From Fuerstiella sp041398845 (GTDB taxonomy: Bacteria > Planctomycetota > Planctomycetia > Planctomycetales > Planctomycetaceae), in contig JAWKTZ010000007.1 of assembly GCA_041398845.1 (NCBI GenBank), positions 1,364,001 through 1,428,000 on the forward strand: a DNA stretch of 64,000 nt, in the 5' to 3' direction. Both the position numbers and the translations under genes were made by a program. The notes under the pieces are model-generated. The model searched no databases and was not told the DNA's origin. It saw nothing but the letters and a program-made list of their open reading frames with translations. This document shows, in pieces, positions 17,229 through 25,717 of the stretch. Numbering within the stretch: position 1 is the stretch's first letter; every line of letters begins with the position of its first letter.

Positions 17229-19049
17229 ATGGAGTGGTTTCCGATCGCTCTGACTTTGGGTGTGATTCTGGCGGCGATCGTCGGCATCATGTACTACCGC
17301 TGGCCGGCCGACACCTGTCTGCTGGCGGGGCTCACCGTGCTGTTGATGTACGGAGCATTCGATCCCGCCGATTCTCCCGAGGACCGGCAGTATGGCCTGA
17401 CAGTCAATCAGGCGCTGAAGGGGTTTTCCAACGCCGGAGTCATGACGGTTGCCGTGATGTTTGTTGTCGCGGACGGCCTGCAGCGCACGGGAGCGTTTGC
17501 GTGGCTGGGAATGCGTCTGCTGGGAACTCCCAAAGGCACAGCATCGGCTCAACTGCGCACGATGGTTCCCGCCGCACTGCTCAGTGCGTTTCTGAACAAC
17601 ACTCCGGTTGTCGCCCTGATGATGCCGATCATCAGTGACTGGTCACGGAAGCATCGCATTTCCGTCAGCCATCTGTTTATGCCGTTAAGCTACGCCGCCA
17701 TTCTGGGCGGCATGTGTACTCTGATCGGCACCAGTACGACTCTGGTCATCAACAGTCAGTTGGACAAAGGGCTGACGATGTTCGAACAGGCATGGGTTGG
17801 AGTGCCCTGCATGGTCGTCTGCATTGCCTTTGTAACATTGTTCACCACAAAGCTGCTTCCTGAGCGTCAGCCGGCATTCACGGCGAATGAAGATCCTCGG
17901 GAGTATACGGTCGAAATGGAAGTGGAACCCTCCAGCCCTCTGGTGGGAAAGACCATTCAGGACGCCGGACTGCGGCACCTGCCCGGCATGTATCTGATGG
18001 AAATTGACCGCAACGGTCACATCCTTCCGGCCGTGAGTTCCGAAACGCTGCTTCAGGCCAGTGACCATCTGGTGTTTGTCGGCGTGGTCGAATCGGTCGT
18101 GGACCTGCAGAAAATTCCCGGTCTGAAACCGGCGACAGACCAGTTGTTCAAACTGGACAGTCCACGGTCTCAGAGGTGTCTTGTGGAAGCCGTGGTTTCC
18201 GGCAGTTATCCGTTTCTGCGTATGACCATTCAGGAATCGAGATTCCGCAGCCACTACAACGCGGCAATCATTGCCGTGAACCGAGACGGAGTTCGTCTGT
18301 CGGGAAAAATCGGAGACATGCGTCTGCAGTCCGGCGATACGCTGCTGCTGGAATGTGGTCCCAGCTTTGCCGAACAGCAACGCAATTCGCGGCACTTCTT
18401 TCTTGTCAGTGAAGTTCAGAATTCCGCTCCGCTGCGTCACGAAAAAGCATGGGTCGCTCGACTGATCATGGTGGCGTTTGTTGCCATGGCATCGTTTCTG
18501 GGGACTCGGGAAATCGACAATGCCGCTCTGCTGGCCGCTTTGCCGGCAGCCATGCTGATGATTGCCTTCGGATGCACCCGCGCCGGAGAAGCTCGACGAT
18601 CGGTCGACTGGAACGTGATCATCGTGATGGCCGCCGGTCTGGGAATCGGGGAAGCCATGAATTCCAGCGGCACAACGGCGTTCGTGGTGCAGTCGATCAC
18701 GGCCATGATTCAGACACTGGGCGGCGGCAACCTGCTGATGCTGACGACGATCTATACGATGTCGGTCCTGCTGACCAACATGATTACAGCCAAGGCCGCC
18801 GCGATGCTGGTGCTGCAGATTGCCGTCGGAGCGGCCGCGACGATGAACGTCAACGTGGAACCACTGATCATCGCCGTGATCATGGGGTCGGCGGGCAGCT
18901 TTGCAACTCCGTTCGGTTATCAGACCAACATGATGGTGTACGGACCGGGAGGTTATCGGTCGTCTGACTACCTCAGACTGGGAGTTCCGCTGAGCGTGCT
19001 GGTGGGCATCGTGACCATTGCCGTGACGCCGTATGTCTGGCCGTTCTGA
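17229..19049 (+). CDS. SLC13-family permease with two TrkA-C (RCK_C) domains; probable sulfate transporter
   Basis: A 606-residue membrane protein of the DASS/SLC13 group. Helices at both ends flank a cytoplasmic region of about residues 225-400 holding two RCK_C-like repeats (VEPSSPLVGKTIQDAGL; VVSGSYPFLRMTIQESRF). The transporter motifs include SAFLNNTPVVALMMPI near 117-132, GTSTTLVIN near 168 and, in the second half, GSAGSFATPFGYQTN near 554-568. This architecture is shared with the SLC13 sulfate transporters of algae and cyanobacteria. Its position after cysQ supports sulfate as substrate, but other anions remain possible. The TrkA-C domains may sense a ligand and gate transport. Confidence 0.87.
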   Translation: MEWFPIALTLGVILAAIVGIMYYRWPADTCLLAGLTVLLMYGAFDPADSPEDRQYGLTVNQALKGFSNAGVMTVAVMFVVADGLQRTGAFAWLGMRLLGTPKGTASAQLRTMVPAALLSAFLNNTPVVALMMPIISDWSRKHRISVSHLFMPLSYAAILGGMCTLIGTSTTLVINSQLDKGLTMFEQAWVGVPCMVVCIAFVTLFTTKLLPERQPAFTANEDPREYTVEMEVEPSSPLVGKTIQDAGLRHLPGMYLMEIDRNGHILPAVSSETLLQASDHLVFVGVVESVVDLQKIPGLKPATDQLFKLDSPRSQRCLVEAVVSGSYPFLRMTIQESRFRSHYNAAIIAVNRDGVRLSGKIGDMRLQSGDTLLLECGPSFAEQQRNSRHFFLVSEVQNSAPLRHEKAWVARLIMVAFVAMASFLGTREIDNAALLAALPAAMLMIAFGCTRAGEARRSVDWNVIIVMAAGLGIGEAMNSSGTTAFVVQSITAMIQTLGGGNLLMLTTIYTMSVLLTNMITAKAAAMLVLQIAVGAAATMNVNVEPLIIAVIMGSAGSFATPFGYQTNMMVYGPGGYRSSDYLRLGVPLSVLVGIVTIAVTPYVWPF

Positions 19050-19213
19050 CGATCCCCGATTCCGGAACGCAGCCGCGAAATGTTGCGAGTCGGCGTTCAC
19101 CTGGCATCCGGGCGATGTCCGAGCTAAGATGCCGCGAAATACCGCCTTCGATGTCGGTCCGGGTCTCTGTTCGAGCCTCTGATTTCCCCTTTTTTCTCAG
19201 GATAACCGCCGCG

Positions 19214-20500
19214 ATGTCTCAGCAGGTGACGCAGGAAATTCTTTCAGAACTGGAAGCTCTCAGGCTGATTGACCCGCATACTCATATCAACCCGTTGTCC
19301 GCCGCTTCCACGACGCTGGCCGACATCATGGGTTACCACTATTACACCGAGCTGGCTCATTCAGCCGGACTGAGTCAACAGCAGATCGAGGAACCCGGAA
19401 TTTCGCCGAAGGAAAAAGTCGGACGCCTGGTCCCGTGGCTCAGCACAATCGAAAACACAGCTCAGTACAGTTGGCTGCTGGAAATGTGTCAGGTGTTCTT
19501 TGATTTTCAGGACGAACGGATCACCGAATCCAACTGGGAAGCGCTGTACGATGCCTCTTTGGCCAGGATGCAGCAGCCGGACTGGGAACAGCAGGTGCTG
19601 AACCGCAGCGGACTGGATCAGGTGTACCTGACCAACGACTTCGACGATCCGCTGACCGGGTTTGATACGCAGTTGTACGTGCCGTGTCTGCGGACCGACG
19701 ATCTTGTGTTTCACCTGACCAATCCCGCAGTGCGAGACCGACTGGCGAAGAGGACGAATTCCAGTGTTTCCAGTGCTGAGGAACTGAAAGCCGCCATCGG
19801 AACGTTGTTTGACCACTTTGTGGCCAATCATGTCCGGGCCTGTGCGATCTCGCTGCCCCCCTCGTTCTCACCTGAAAACGTGGACGCCGCCGTTGCTGAT
19901 CGGGTTGTTGGCAATGTGTTTTGCGGAAACGATCTCACAGCGGACGAACAGAACCAGTTGAGCTGTTTTGTGTTCTGGACGCTGGCCGAATTCTGTGCTG
20001 ATCATCAATTGCCGTTTGACCTGATGATTGGTGTCAACCGCCGCGTCTTTGAAGCGGGCGTGTTTCAGGGGCAGGACCTGTACGATAAACGAGTGTCGCT
20101 GATTCAATATAAGGCACTGTTCAATGCGTTTCCGCAGGTAACCTTTCCGATCTCAGTGCTTTCCGAAACCAGCAACCAGGAACTGGTAAGCTATGCATGG
20201 ATCTTTCCCAATGTCGTAACAAACGGTCACTGGTGGTACAGCAACATTCCCGTGTATATCGAAAATGACACCCGTGCTCGCCTTCAGGCGGTGCCTCAAA
20301 CCAAGCAGATTGGCTATTATAGCGACATGTACAAGCTGGAATTTGCCCTGCCCAAGTTTGCCATGTATCGTCGGATTCTGGCCGGAATTCTGGCTCAGGA
20401 TTTTGTCGTTGCCAGACAGTGGAGCATTCAAAAGGCCGTGGATCTGGGCAGGCGAGTGCTGCGAGGCAACGTGGAGTCAATTTTCGGGAAGGCCCGATAG
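19214..20500 (+). CDS. Uronate isomerase-like amidohydrolase superfamily protein
   Basis: About 428 residues, amidohydrolase fold. The N-terminal metal motif reads LIDPHTHINP (residues 18-27). Later landmarks are LPFDLMIGVNRR, VTFPISVLSETSNQEL and NVVTNGHWWYSNIP near 335-348, followed by SDMYKLEFALPKF near 373-385. This sequence order follows glucuronate/uronate isomerase (UxaC) homologues, but no other hexuronate genes are nearby and the active-site set was not fully verified, so the substrate is open. The frame extends 33 codons upstream; the ATG at 19214 gives the family start. It stands alone. Confidence 0.75.
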   Translation: MSQQVTQEILSELEALRLIDPHTHINPLSAASTTLADIMGYHYYTELAHSAGLSQQQIEEPGISPKEKVGRLVPWLSTIENTAQYSWLLEMCQVFFDFQDERITESNWEALYDASLARMQQPDWEQQVLNRSGLDQVYLTNDFDDPLTGFDTQLYVPCLRTDDLVFHLTNPAVRDRLAKRTNSSVSSAEELKAAIGTLFDHFVANHVRACAISLPPSFSPENVDAAVADRVVGNVFCGNDLTADEQNQLSCFVFWTLAEFCADHQLPFDLMIGVNRRVFEAGVFQGQDLYDKRVSLIQYKALFNAFPQVTFPISVLSETSNQELVSYAWIFPNVVTNGHWWYSNIPVYIENDTRARLQAVPQTKQIGYYSDMYKLEFALPKFAMYRRILAGILAQDFVVARQWSIQKAVDLGRRVLRGNVESIFGKAR

Positions 20501-20664
20501 TCGCTCCGGACACGAAACACGGTCCGCAATCGGTTTTCGGTCCGAAATGTGCTGACATTTCCGTCGTGGACAGGGGACAGTGGTGTTGATGCGGCGTGGT
20601 GCGACGAAGTAGAGCGAGTTTCTGCCGCTGGCCTGCTGACTGTTCCGCATGTTAGACTGTTGAC

Positions 20665-20702
20665 CTCAGAAAACCTGTGTCAGTTGAGTCAGGTTTTCTG
20701 AG
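20665..20702. repeat. Hairpin with 13-bp perfect arms
   Basis: CTCAGAAAACCTG (20665-20677) and its complement CAGGTTTTCTGAG (20690-20702) enclose 12 bases. No T-run follows on either strand, so a classical terminator is unlikely. It sits between the bracketing 13-base direct repeats described for this gap. Confidence 0.85.
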
Positions 20703-20768
20703 CGACCAGCGGAAGCGTCTGGGCGCTTGAAACTTTTTACGTCAACCGACTTTCCACGCCATTGGGTC

Positions 20769-20926
20769 AAGGGCATTGCCCAACGCCGTGAAGAGTTTTC
20801 TGGTGGGAAAACACAGTTCGTTTAACCCGACCCGAAGGGGAGGCCATTTCTTTCGACCGGGAGCACCTCCCCTTCGGGTCGGGTTAAACGATATCAAAAC
20901 TCTTCACGGCGTTGGGCATTGCCCTT
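20769..20926. repeat. Large nested palindrome, family D with a family A-like core
   Basis: Outer arms of 31 bases are perfect complements (20769-20799 and 20896-20926, containing GGGCATTGCCCAACGCCGTG). Inside, a second perfect 25-base pair (20819-20843 with 20866-20890, containing TTTAACCCGACCCGAAGGGG) encloses 22 bases. The right half of the outer arm recurs with one mismatch at 50037-50059. The inner arms resemble the family A core (AACCCGAAGCG). Confidence 0.95.
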
Positions 20927-21048
20927 GTTAGACTGTTGATTGCCGCAAACGGATTCACGTTGAATCATGTCGGCGGATGTGACCGGAAGTTCGCATGGTC
21001 TGAGGCACCGCCTCATTGGATGATCACCTGATTGGAGCAATTTCACTC

Positions 21049-22704
21049 ATGCCGCGTCTCGTTTTGCTAAAAGAAGGCCAGGCGATTCCCTATGAACTCA
21101 GCGCATGGCCCGTGCGGCTGGGACGGCATCCCGACTGTACGGTGCAGTTGGATTCCAACATGGTGTCCCGCTTTCATGCTCAACTGGTCCGCAAAGGTGA
21201 CCGCATTCTGCTGGAAGACCTGGAAAGCGGCAACGGTTCGTTCCTGAACGGAAAACAGCTTCCCGCATCAACACCGACGCCGCTGAAAGACGGAGACCGC
21301 ATCAAGCTGGGACCGATCAAGATGCGGTTTGAAGACGACTCTGCTCCCGGCAGTGATTCCAGTCAGTTCGGCACCACCATCGGCCTGGAATTCAACGATG
21401 ATTCCAGCAGCACAATCATGGGATCTGCCGCCGCCGGCGGTTACGGACTGCTGGACGTTCGTCCGGAGGACAAACTGAAGGGTATCCTGAAGATCAACAA
21501 AGCTCTGGCCGGCACGGTGGAGGTTCAGAATATCAGCCCCAGAATTCTGGATGCGCTGTTCGAAATCTTTCCTCAGGCGGATCGAGGCTCCATCCTCATC
21601 AAGGATGAACTCACCCAGCCGCTGCGCCCTGTCGCTCAGAAACTGCGCGATGAAACCAGCGACGAATCCGTCCGACTCAGCCGCACCATTCTGGAACGTG
21701 TGCTGGCGGAAAAAACAGGCATTCTGTCGGCCGATGCGTCCAGCGATTCCCGGTTCAGTGCCAGTGAGTCCATTTCCAGCCTGACGATTCATTCCATGAT
21801 GTGTGTACCGCTGCTGGATCACGAAGAACAACCGTTCGGAGTCATCAATCTGGACACTCAGAACCCGATGAAACGGTTCACTGATGACGACCTGCAGTTG
21901 CTGCTGGCTGTGGCCAGTCAGTCTGCCAATGCCTACACCAATGCTCGCCTGCTGGTCACTTATCTGCAGAAGCAGAAAGCCGACAAGGAAATGAGCATTG
22001 CCATGGGAGTGCAGCGCGCATTGCTGCCGGAGAAGCTTCCGGAAGTCGAAGGCTATCAGTTCTACGCATCGTACGATGCGGCTCAGGCGGTTGGCGGTGA
22101 CTACTTCGACTGCTTCATGATCGGCGACGACAAGGTCTGCGTTTCGTTTGGCGATGTGGCCGGCAAAGGCGTTCCCGGAGCTCTGATCATGTCACGCATT
22201 GCGAGCGTGGTTCAGAACACAATGAGCTTCACCGATGACGTGGGTGTGGCCATTCAACGCATCAATTCCCATATGTGTCACAGCATGGTGGAAGGGCGTT
22301 TTGTCACCTACATACTGGGCGTCATTGACCTGAAGACCAACATCATCACGCTCGCCAATGCAGGCCACATGTCGCCGGTAATCAAAAAGCTGGATGGCTC
22401 CATCGAAGAATTCAGCGACGAAATCATTGGAATCCCGATTGGCATTATGGACGGATATCCGTATGAGGTGGTGCAGCGGCAGATTGAACACGGCGATATC
22501 TTCACGCTGATCACCGACGGCGTGGACGAAGCCATGGACCCGGACGGCAACCTGTATTCCAAAGAACGCGTTCTGGAATTCGTCCGCAACGGAAGCCGCG
22601 ACCCGGAACAGCTCGGCAAAGACCTGCTCGCCGACGTCAGAACGCACGCCAACGGACGCGACCAGAACGACGATATCACGATCATGGTATTCGGGCGGTT
22701 GTAG
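21049..22704 (+). CDS. FHA-GAF-SpoIIE (PP2C) phosphatase
   Basis: A 551-residue cytoplasmic signalling protein. The FHA domain occupies about residues 5-100 (RLGRHPDCTVQLD, VSRFHAQLV, NGSFLNGK), binding phosphothreonine. A GAF domain lies near 160-310, followed by a short coiled linker. The PP2C-type SpoIIE phosphatase domain is at about 345-550, with GGDYFDCFMIGD and FGDVAGKGVPGAL carrying metal-binding aspartates, and later DGVDEAMDP and DDITIMV. The arrangement suggests a phosphatase steered by Ser/Thr kinase output and acting on an anti-anti-sigma (STAS) protein. The ATG at 21049 with GGAG upstream is preferred over an earlier in-frame ATG. The stop codon TAG runs straight into a family B repeat fragment. 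Confidence 0.92.
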   Translation: MPRLVLLKEGQAIPYELSAWPVRLGRHPDCTVQLDSNMVSRFHAQLVRKGDRILLEDLESGNGSFLNGKQLPASTPTPLKDGDRIKLGPIKMRFEDDSAPGSDSSQFGTTIGLEFNDDSSSTIMGSAAAGGYGLLDVRPEDKLKGILKINKALAGTVEVQNISPRILDALFEIFPQADRGSILIKDELTQPLRPVAQKLRDETSDESVRLSRTILERVLAEKTGILSADASSDSRFSASESISSLTIHSMMCVPLLDHEEQPFGVINLDTQNPMKRFTDDDLQLLLAVASQSANAYTNARLLVTYLQKQKADKEMSIAMGVQRALLPEKLPEVEGYQFYASYDAAQAVGGDYFDCFMIGDDKVCVSFGDVAGKGVPGALIMSRIASVVQNTMSFTDDVGVAIQRINSHMCHSMVEGRFVTYILGVIDLKTNIITLANAGHMSPVIKKLDGSIEEFSDEIIGIPIGIMDGYPYEVVQRQIEHGDIFTLITDGVDEAMDPDGNLYSKERVLEFVRNGSRDPEQLGKDLLADVRTHANGRDQNDDITIMVFGRL

Positions 22705-22742
22705 AGGCTGTCTGAAAAAGGGTTGCCCCTTCTCAAGGGGCA
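22703..22742 (+). repeat. Truncated family B repeat
   Basis: AGAGGCTGTCTGAAAAAGGG matches the left edge of family B. The next bases (TTGCCCCTTCTCAAGGGGCA) form a small hairpin instead of the usual right arm. It begins at the second base of the preceding gene's TAG stop codon. Confidence 0.7.
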
Positions 22743-23178
22743 CATGGGGCTACGATGGTTCCGGATCATCCAGCTACTCCAACTCCGGCGCCAACCCGGA
22801 GGCTCATCGTGTCCGGTTTGCGGCGCAGAACGGGAACGACTGGAACGAGTCCACCGCACAAGGTGGCGAGACATCTTTTCCGGCCCGGACTTCCCGCAGT
22901 GGTACACGTTTCGGGAACATCCCGGATGACACGCTCATTCGCCAACCTGAATCGTGACAACTTTGCTCGTTATTCGAGACCGAAGTCAGGACCGCTGCGC
23001 ACTGCCGGACAGGAAGCCTTCAATCGCGTTCAGAGAATTCGCGTGATTGCGACGAACCCGCAAATCCCAAGAGTCCGCAATTCTGAAAACGCCCCCTTGG
23101 TAATGACAGGGCCTTGTCCTCAGTCTATCATGACCGCTGAAACGAATTCAGCGACGTCATTAAATTCGCAAGGGCGAG
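22743..23178. other. Intergenic region with a possible gene remnant
   Basis: About 440 bases without a supported gene. One plus-strand frame from about 22744 to 22950 is open and biased towards Gly, Ser, Asn and Thr (for example NSGANPEAHR). That would suit the decayed end of an exported protein, but it has no start and no family likeness. Nothing else is seen. Confidence 0.35.
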
Positions 23179-23301
23179 TTGTCAACGTCTGACACGCGTC
23201 CCCCGCACACAAAGCGGAAAAGTTCAACGCACGATCTATACGGCAGTATCCCTGCCGCCGCACAGATCGCAATTCGTTATTTGGCAAGGGCACTCCTCGA
23301 A

Positions 23302-23553
23302 ATGAGCACACCGAAAGGAACTCGCTGCCGAAAGATTACGCTCGCCGCCGATGGCTGCATCCACGTTTACAGCAACGACGACCAATTGGTGATCCAACTC
23401 CGCCGTACAGTCCCAACGGAAGACGACATTCTCTCGCCTTCCTTCAAGATCGCAGTCCCGTTGCGGCCCAACGAGGCACTTGAACTTGCCAGCGAACTTC
23501 TCGCGGTTGCATCATCGCACGTCGAACGACTACGCAATGGAGACCCGTCGTGA
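23302..23553 (+). CDS. Small protein of unknown function upstream of the DUF2726 gene
   Basis: From the ATG at 23302 it encodes about 83 residues (MSTPKGTRCRKITLAADG...), predicted beta-rich then helical. The frame is also open from a TTG at 23179, giving 124 residues with an added helix (AAAQIAIRYLARALLE), so the start is uncertain. I recognise no family. Its stop overlaps the GTG start of the next gene by four bases (GTGA), indicating translational coupling and a shared job. Base composition is more AT-rich than its neighbours, consistent with recent acquisition. Confidence 0.6.
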   Translation: MSTPKGTRCRKITLAADGCIHVYSNDDQLVIQLRRTVPTEDDILSPSFKIAVPLRPNEALELASELLAVASSHVERLRNGDPS

Positions 23554-24038
23554 ATCGCCAACGAGAACCTCAAGGCTGCCTATTCGTCATTCTCAAACTT
23601 CTTGGGCTCGTTCCGCCAGATGCTCCGATAACGCCCGACCTTCCATATCAACGCAAGGACTATTTGTTAACAAAGGCCGAACGATCATTTCTTGGTGTTT
23701 TGCAAAATGCCGTCGGCAACCAATACCTGATATTCGCCAAGGTTCGTCTGGCTGACTTGGTTTTCATTCCGCGCGGCACCGACAAGCGGCAATCACATTT
23801 CAATCGCATCCAATCAAAACATATTGATTTTGTTCTGTGCGATCACGACGTCGTCCGCCCACTCCTCGCCATCGAATTGGATGATTCGTCGCATAATCGT
23901 GCTGATCGACAAGAGCGTGATGGCTTCGTCGATTCTGCTCTCGCGGCCGCTGGTCTTCCGATTCTTCACGTCACTGCGCGTTCTGGTTACAATGTTCAAG
24001 AACTGGCAAACGCAATTCAACAACAAATCCAAACATGA
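23550..24038 (+). CDS. DUF2726 domain-containing protein
   Basis: A 162-residue protein with the DUF2726 pattern. It has an N-terminal LLTKAERSFLGVLQNAVG segment, a central KHIDFVLCDH and AIELDDSSHNRADRQERD, and a final LPILHVTARSGYN. The D...E-x-D spacing resembles PD-(D/E)XK nuclease-type cores, to which DUF2726 has been likened; catalysis is not demonstrated. It starts with GTG inside the stop of the preceding gene. The cytoplasmic location and pairing with a small protein could suit a DNA-processing or defence accessory, but nothing else of a defence system is nearby. Confidence 0.75.
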   Translation: MNRQREPQGCLFVILKLLGLVPPDAPITPDLPYQRKDYLLTKAERSFLGVLQNAVGNQYLIFAKVRLADLVFIPRGTDKRQSHFNRIQSKHIDFVLCDHDVVRPLLAIELDDSSHNRADRQERDGFVDSALAAAGLPILHVTARSGYNVQELANAIQQQIQT

Positions 24039-24074
24039 CAAATGCCATATGACAGGAACAACAGGAACAACAAG

Positions 24075-24335
24075 GACAGGCATTGTTTTCGCTGTGTTTG
24101 GTCGCGAACACGGTGCCGAAGATGCGACTGCAGTCGCCGAGTTTTTCCATGCGCTGCTGCCGGAGGTTCGGACTGCTGCGCAGCCCAGTCAGAATCTCAG
24201 CAACTTCTTAATGAACACAAGCCTTGCCAGCTCGCAACAATCGGCCGCTGTCGTCCAGTAGCCGCAGGTAACTGGCCAGATTCAGATGCGGCGAAATTCC
24301 GCCGCGCGTACCGCCATGTTCACTGCGGATTGGCA
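24075..24335 (-). pseudogene. Remnant of a REP-associated/IS200-like transposase C-terminus
   Basis: A minus-strand frame reads EHGGTRGGISPHLNLASYL then RLLDDSGRLLRAGKA, recalling the 'YLELLDWTGR..R..K' tail of planctomycete REP-associated tyrosine transposases. It meets an in-frame TAA at about 24210, then continues EVAEILTGLRSSPNLRQQRM and LGDCSRIFGTVF, again tail-like. The catalytic N-terminal domain is missing. A short repeated ACAGGAACA stretch (24052-24070) borders it. I judge it a dead fragment; the family call rests on memory of the tail pattern. Confidence 0.42.
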
Positions 24336-24441
24336 CTGGTGAAGTGAACGAAAGCCTGCGTGCCACTGGCTTTGCCAGTGTTGTTCGAGCAGCAACGGCA
24401 CTGGCGGAGCCAGATGTCACGCCGGTTTTCGTTTCCGTCAC

Positions 24442-25353
24442 CTATTTTTCTCCTGATGCGGGAACAGCCTGCTTCTCAACAGACGTCTTCGCGGCCTTCT
24501 TTGGTTTCGGAGTTCTTGGTGTCAGCATGGCTTCGAGTTGTGACTGGTCGAGTTTCGAAGATGCACCGGCCCGAGGAATGTCGACGCCCGCCGACCACAG
24601 CACTCCATTCAGCACAAGCTGACGCATGCCGGTTCGCTCCCACGCAGAATGAGCATCCAGACCAGTGAACGAAAACGACCGTCCGCCATCGGGGCGATCA
24701 TAAGTCCAGCAGACGATGTGGTGATCCAGCCCCTCGCGACTGGCAACGTATTCCTTACCGGACCACACCAGCGGCACAATTCCCTTCATGTCGCTGACGA
24801 ATTGAATGCCATTCAGCCAGCCATCATTGATTTCCCACGACGTCACTCCGCGCGTGACCGGATGTTCGGGGAAATCGGCGTGCTCGCTGTCCCAGTGGCC
24901 ACGGCCGGATTTTCCGGTCTGGTAGACGCCTCCCAACCAACTCTTCGCCCGATCAATGAACTCATCCGGATAATCGACGGCCTGATGGATCATGACAATT
25001 CCCACACCCGCGTCGACCAGAGCCTGGACTTTGGCAATTCGTTCCGGAGAACTCAGAAACGCCTGCTTGCCTCCGCCATCGGTGTAAAACACTACACTGC
25101 GAACTCCATCAAAAACGCTTTCGTCCTGCGGCCAGCCATCATTGACACGAACGGCTTCCACGTCATCGGTTTGTTCCAACAGAACTCGCAGGCATTCGCA
25201 ACCAGCCAGATAGTCGTGGTGACCGACGGTATCAACCTTCGCCGTTTCCCCCGCGATCAACAGAATCCTGACTGAGCCCTCGGCACTGGCGTGAGCAGCC
25301 ATTCCAGAAGTAACAAGAAGAATGGTGACGGAAATGATTGAGGCAGCACGCAT
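24442..25353 (-). CDS. ThuA domain-containing exported protein
   Basis: About 303 residues with a signal peptide (residues 1-22, hydrophobic core SIISVTILLVTSG ending AHASA) and a ThuA-like class-I glutamine amidotransferase-related fold. Seen are RILLIAGE, GVRSVVFYTDGGGKQAFLSS, VGIVMIHQAVDYP near 130-142 and WTYDRPDGGRSFSFTGLDAH near 225-244. ThuA homologues are plentiful in Planctomycetota, usually near sugar-related genes; their reaction is unknown. The C-terminal 45 residues are Lys/Pro-rich. The ATG at 25353 is chosen because it begins the signal peptide. It stands alone. Confidence 0.85.
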   Translation of the reverse strand: MRAASIISVTILLVTSGMAAHASAEGSVRILLIAGETAKVDTVGHHDYLAGCECLRVLLEQTDDVEAVRVNDGWPQDESVFDGVRSVVFYTDGGGKQAFLSSPERIAKVQALVDAGVGIVMIHQAVDYPDEFIDRAKSWLGGVYQTGKSGRGHWDSEHADFPEHPVTRGVTSWEINDGWLNGIQFVSDMKGIVPLVWSGKEYVASREGLDHHIVCWTYDRPDGGRSFSFTGLDAHSAWERTGMRQLVLNGVLWSAGVDIPRAGASSKLDQSQLEAMLTPRTPKPKKAAKTSVEKQAVPASGEK

Positions 25354-25717
25354 GGAATTCTCACTGGAATGAACGACAGACAACGGGAACAGGATTCGGC
25401 AGAAAGTCAACGGCCGTGACGTAGTTGAACCACGGTCGCACGTCCCACAGTGTAAACAAATCAACCGTTGCCCCTTCACTCATCAGTCGGAAAAGGAAGC
25501 AGATTTTCATTGACCATCGGTCAGTACCAACCCTCTTCAGTATGAACAATCAGACCCACTCAGATTTGATCGACTGGCCACAAAAGCATGCCCATTCAAG
25601 CGAGGGCATAGCACCCCGGGCCACCGAGCCCGTTTGCCCGACAGTTGGGAATTTATTCAGTAAGTACAATGTCCCCTGTTTTGGCGTCTCTCCTTGTTCT
25701 GCCTGCTTGCAGCACGC
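25354..25717. other. Intergenic region in the accessory patch
   Basis: Relatively AT-rich, between the ThuA-like gene and an orphan. A minus-strand frame at 25361-25507 could encode about 48 residues (containing WDVRPWFNYVTAVDF), but it lacks a convincing Shine-Dalgarno and I do not call it. No repeat or RNA was recognised. Confidence 0.4.

Larger units (their letters stand above)
20501..21048. other. Long intergenic region rich in palindromes
   Basis: No credible gene. It holds a hairpin at 20665-20702, a large nested palindrome at 20769-20926 and a 13-base direct repeat (GTTAGACTGTTGA) at 20651-20663 and 20927-20939 that brackets both. The Shine-Dalgarno GGAG for the FHA gene is at 21034-21037. 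Confidence 0.8.

Noticed and set aside
17685..19100. 471-codon minus-strand frame opposite the SLC13 gene
   Set aside because: His/Gln-rich shadow translation of membrane helices; no start signal or domain.
22743..24038. Defence island including DUF2726
   Set aside because: Apart from the DUF2726 pair there is no restriction, helicase, toxin or other defence component; evidence is too thin.
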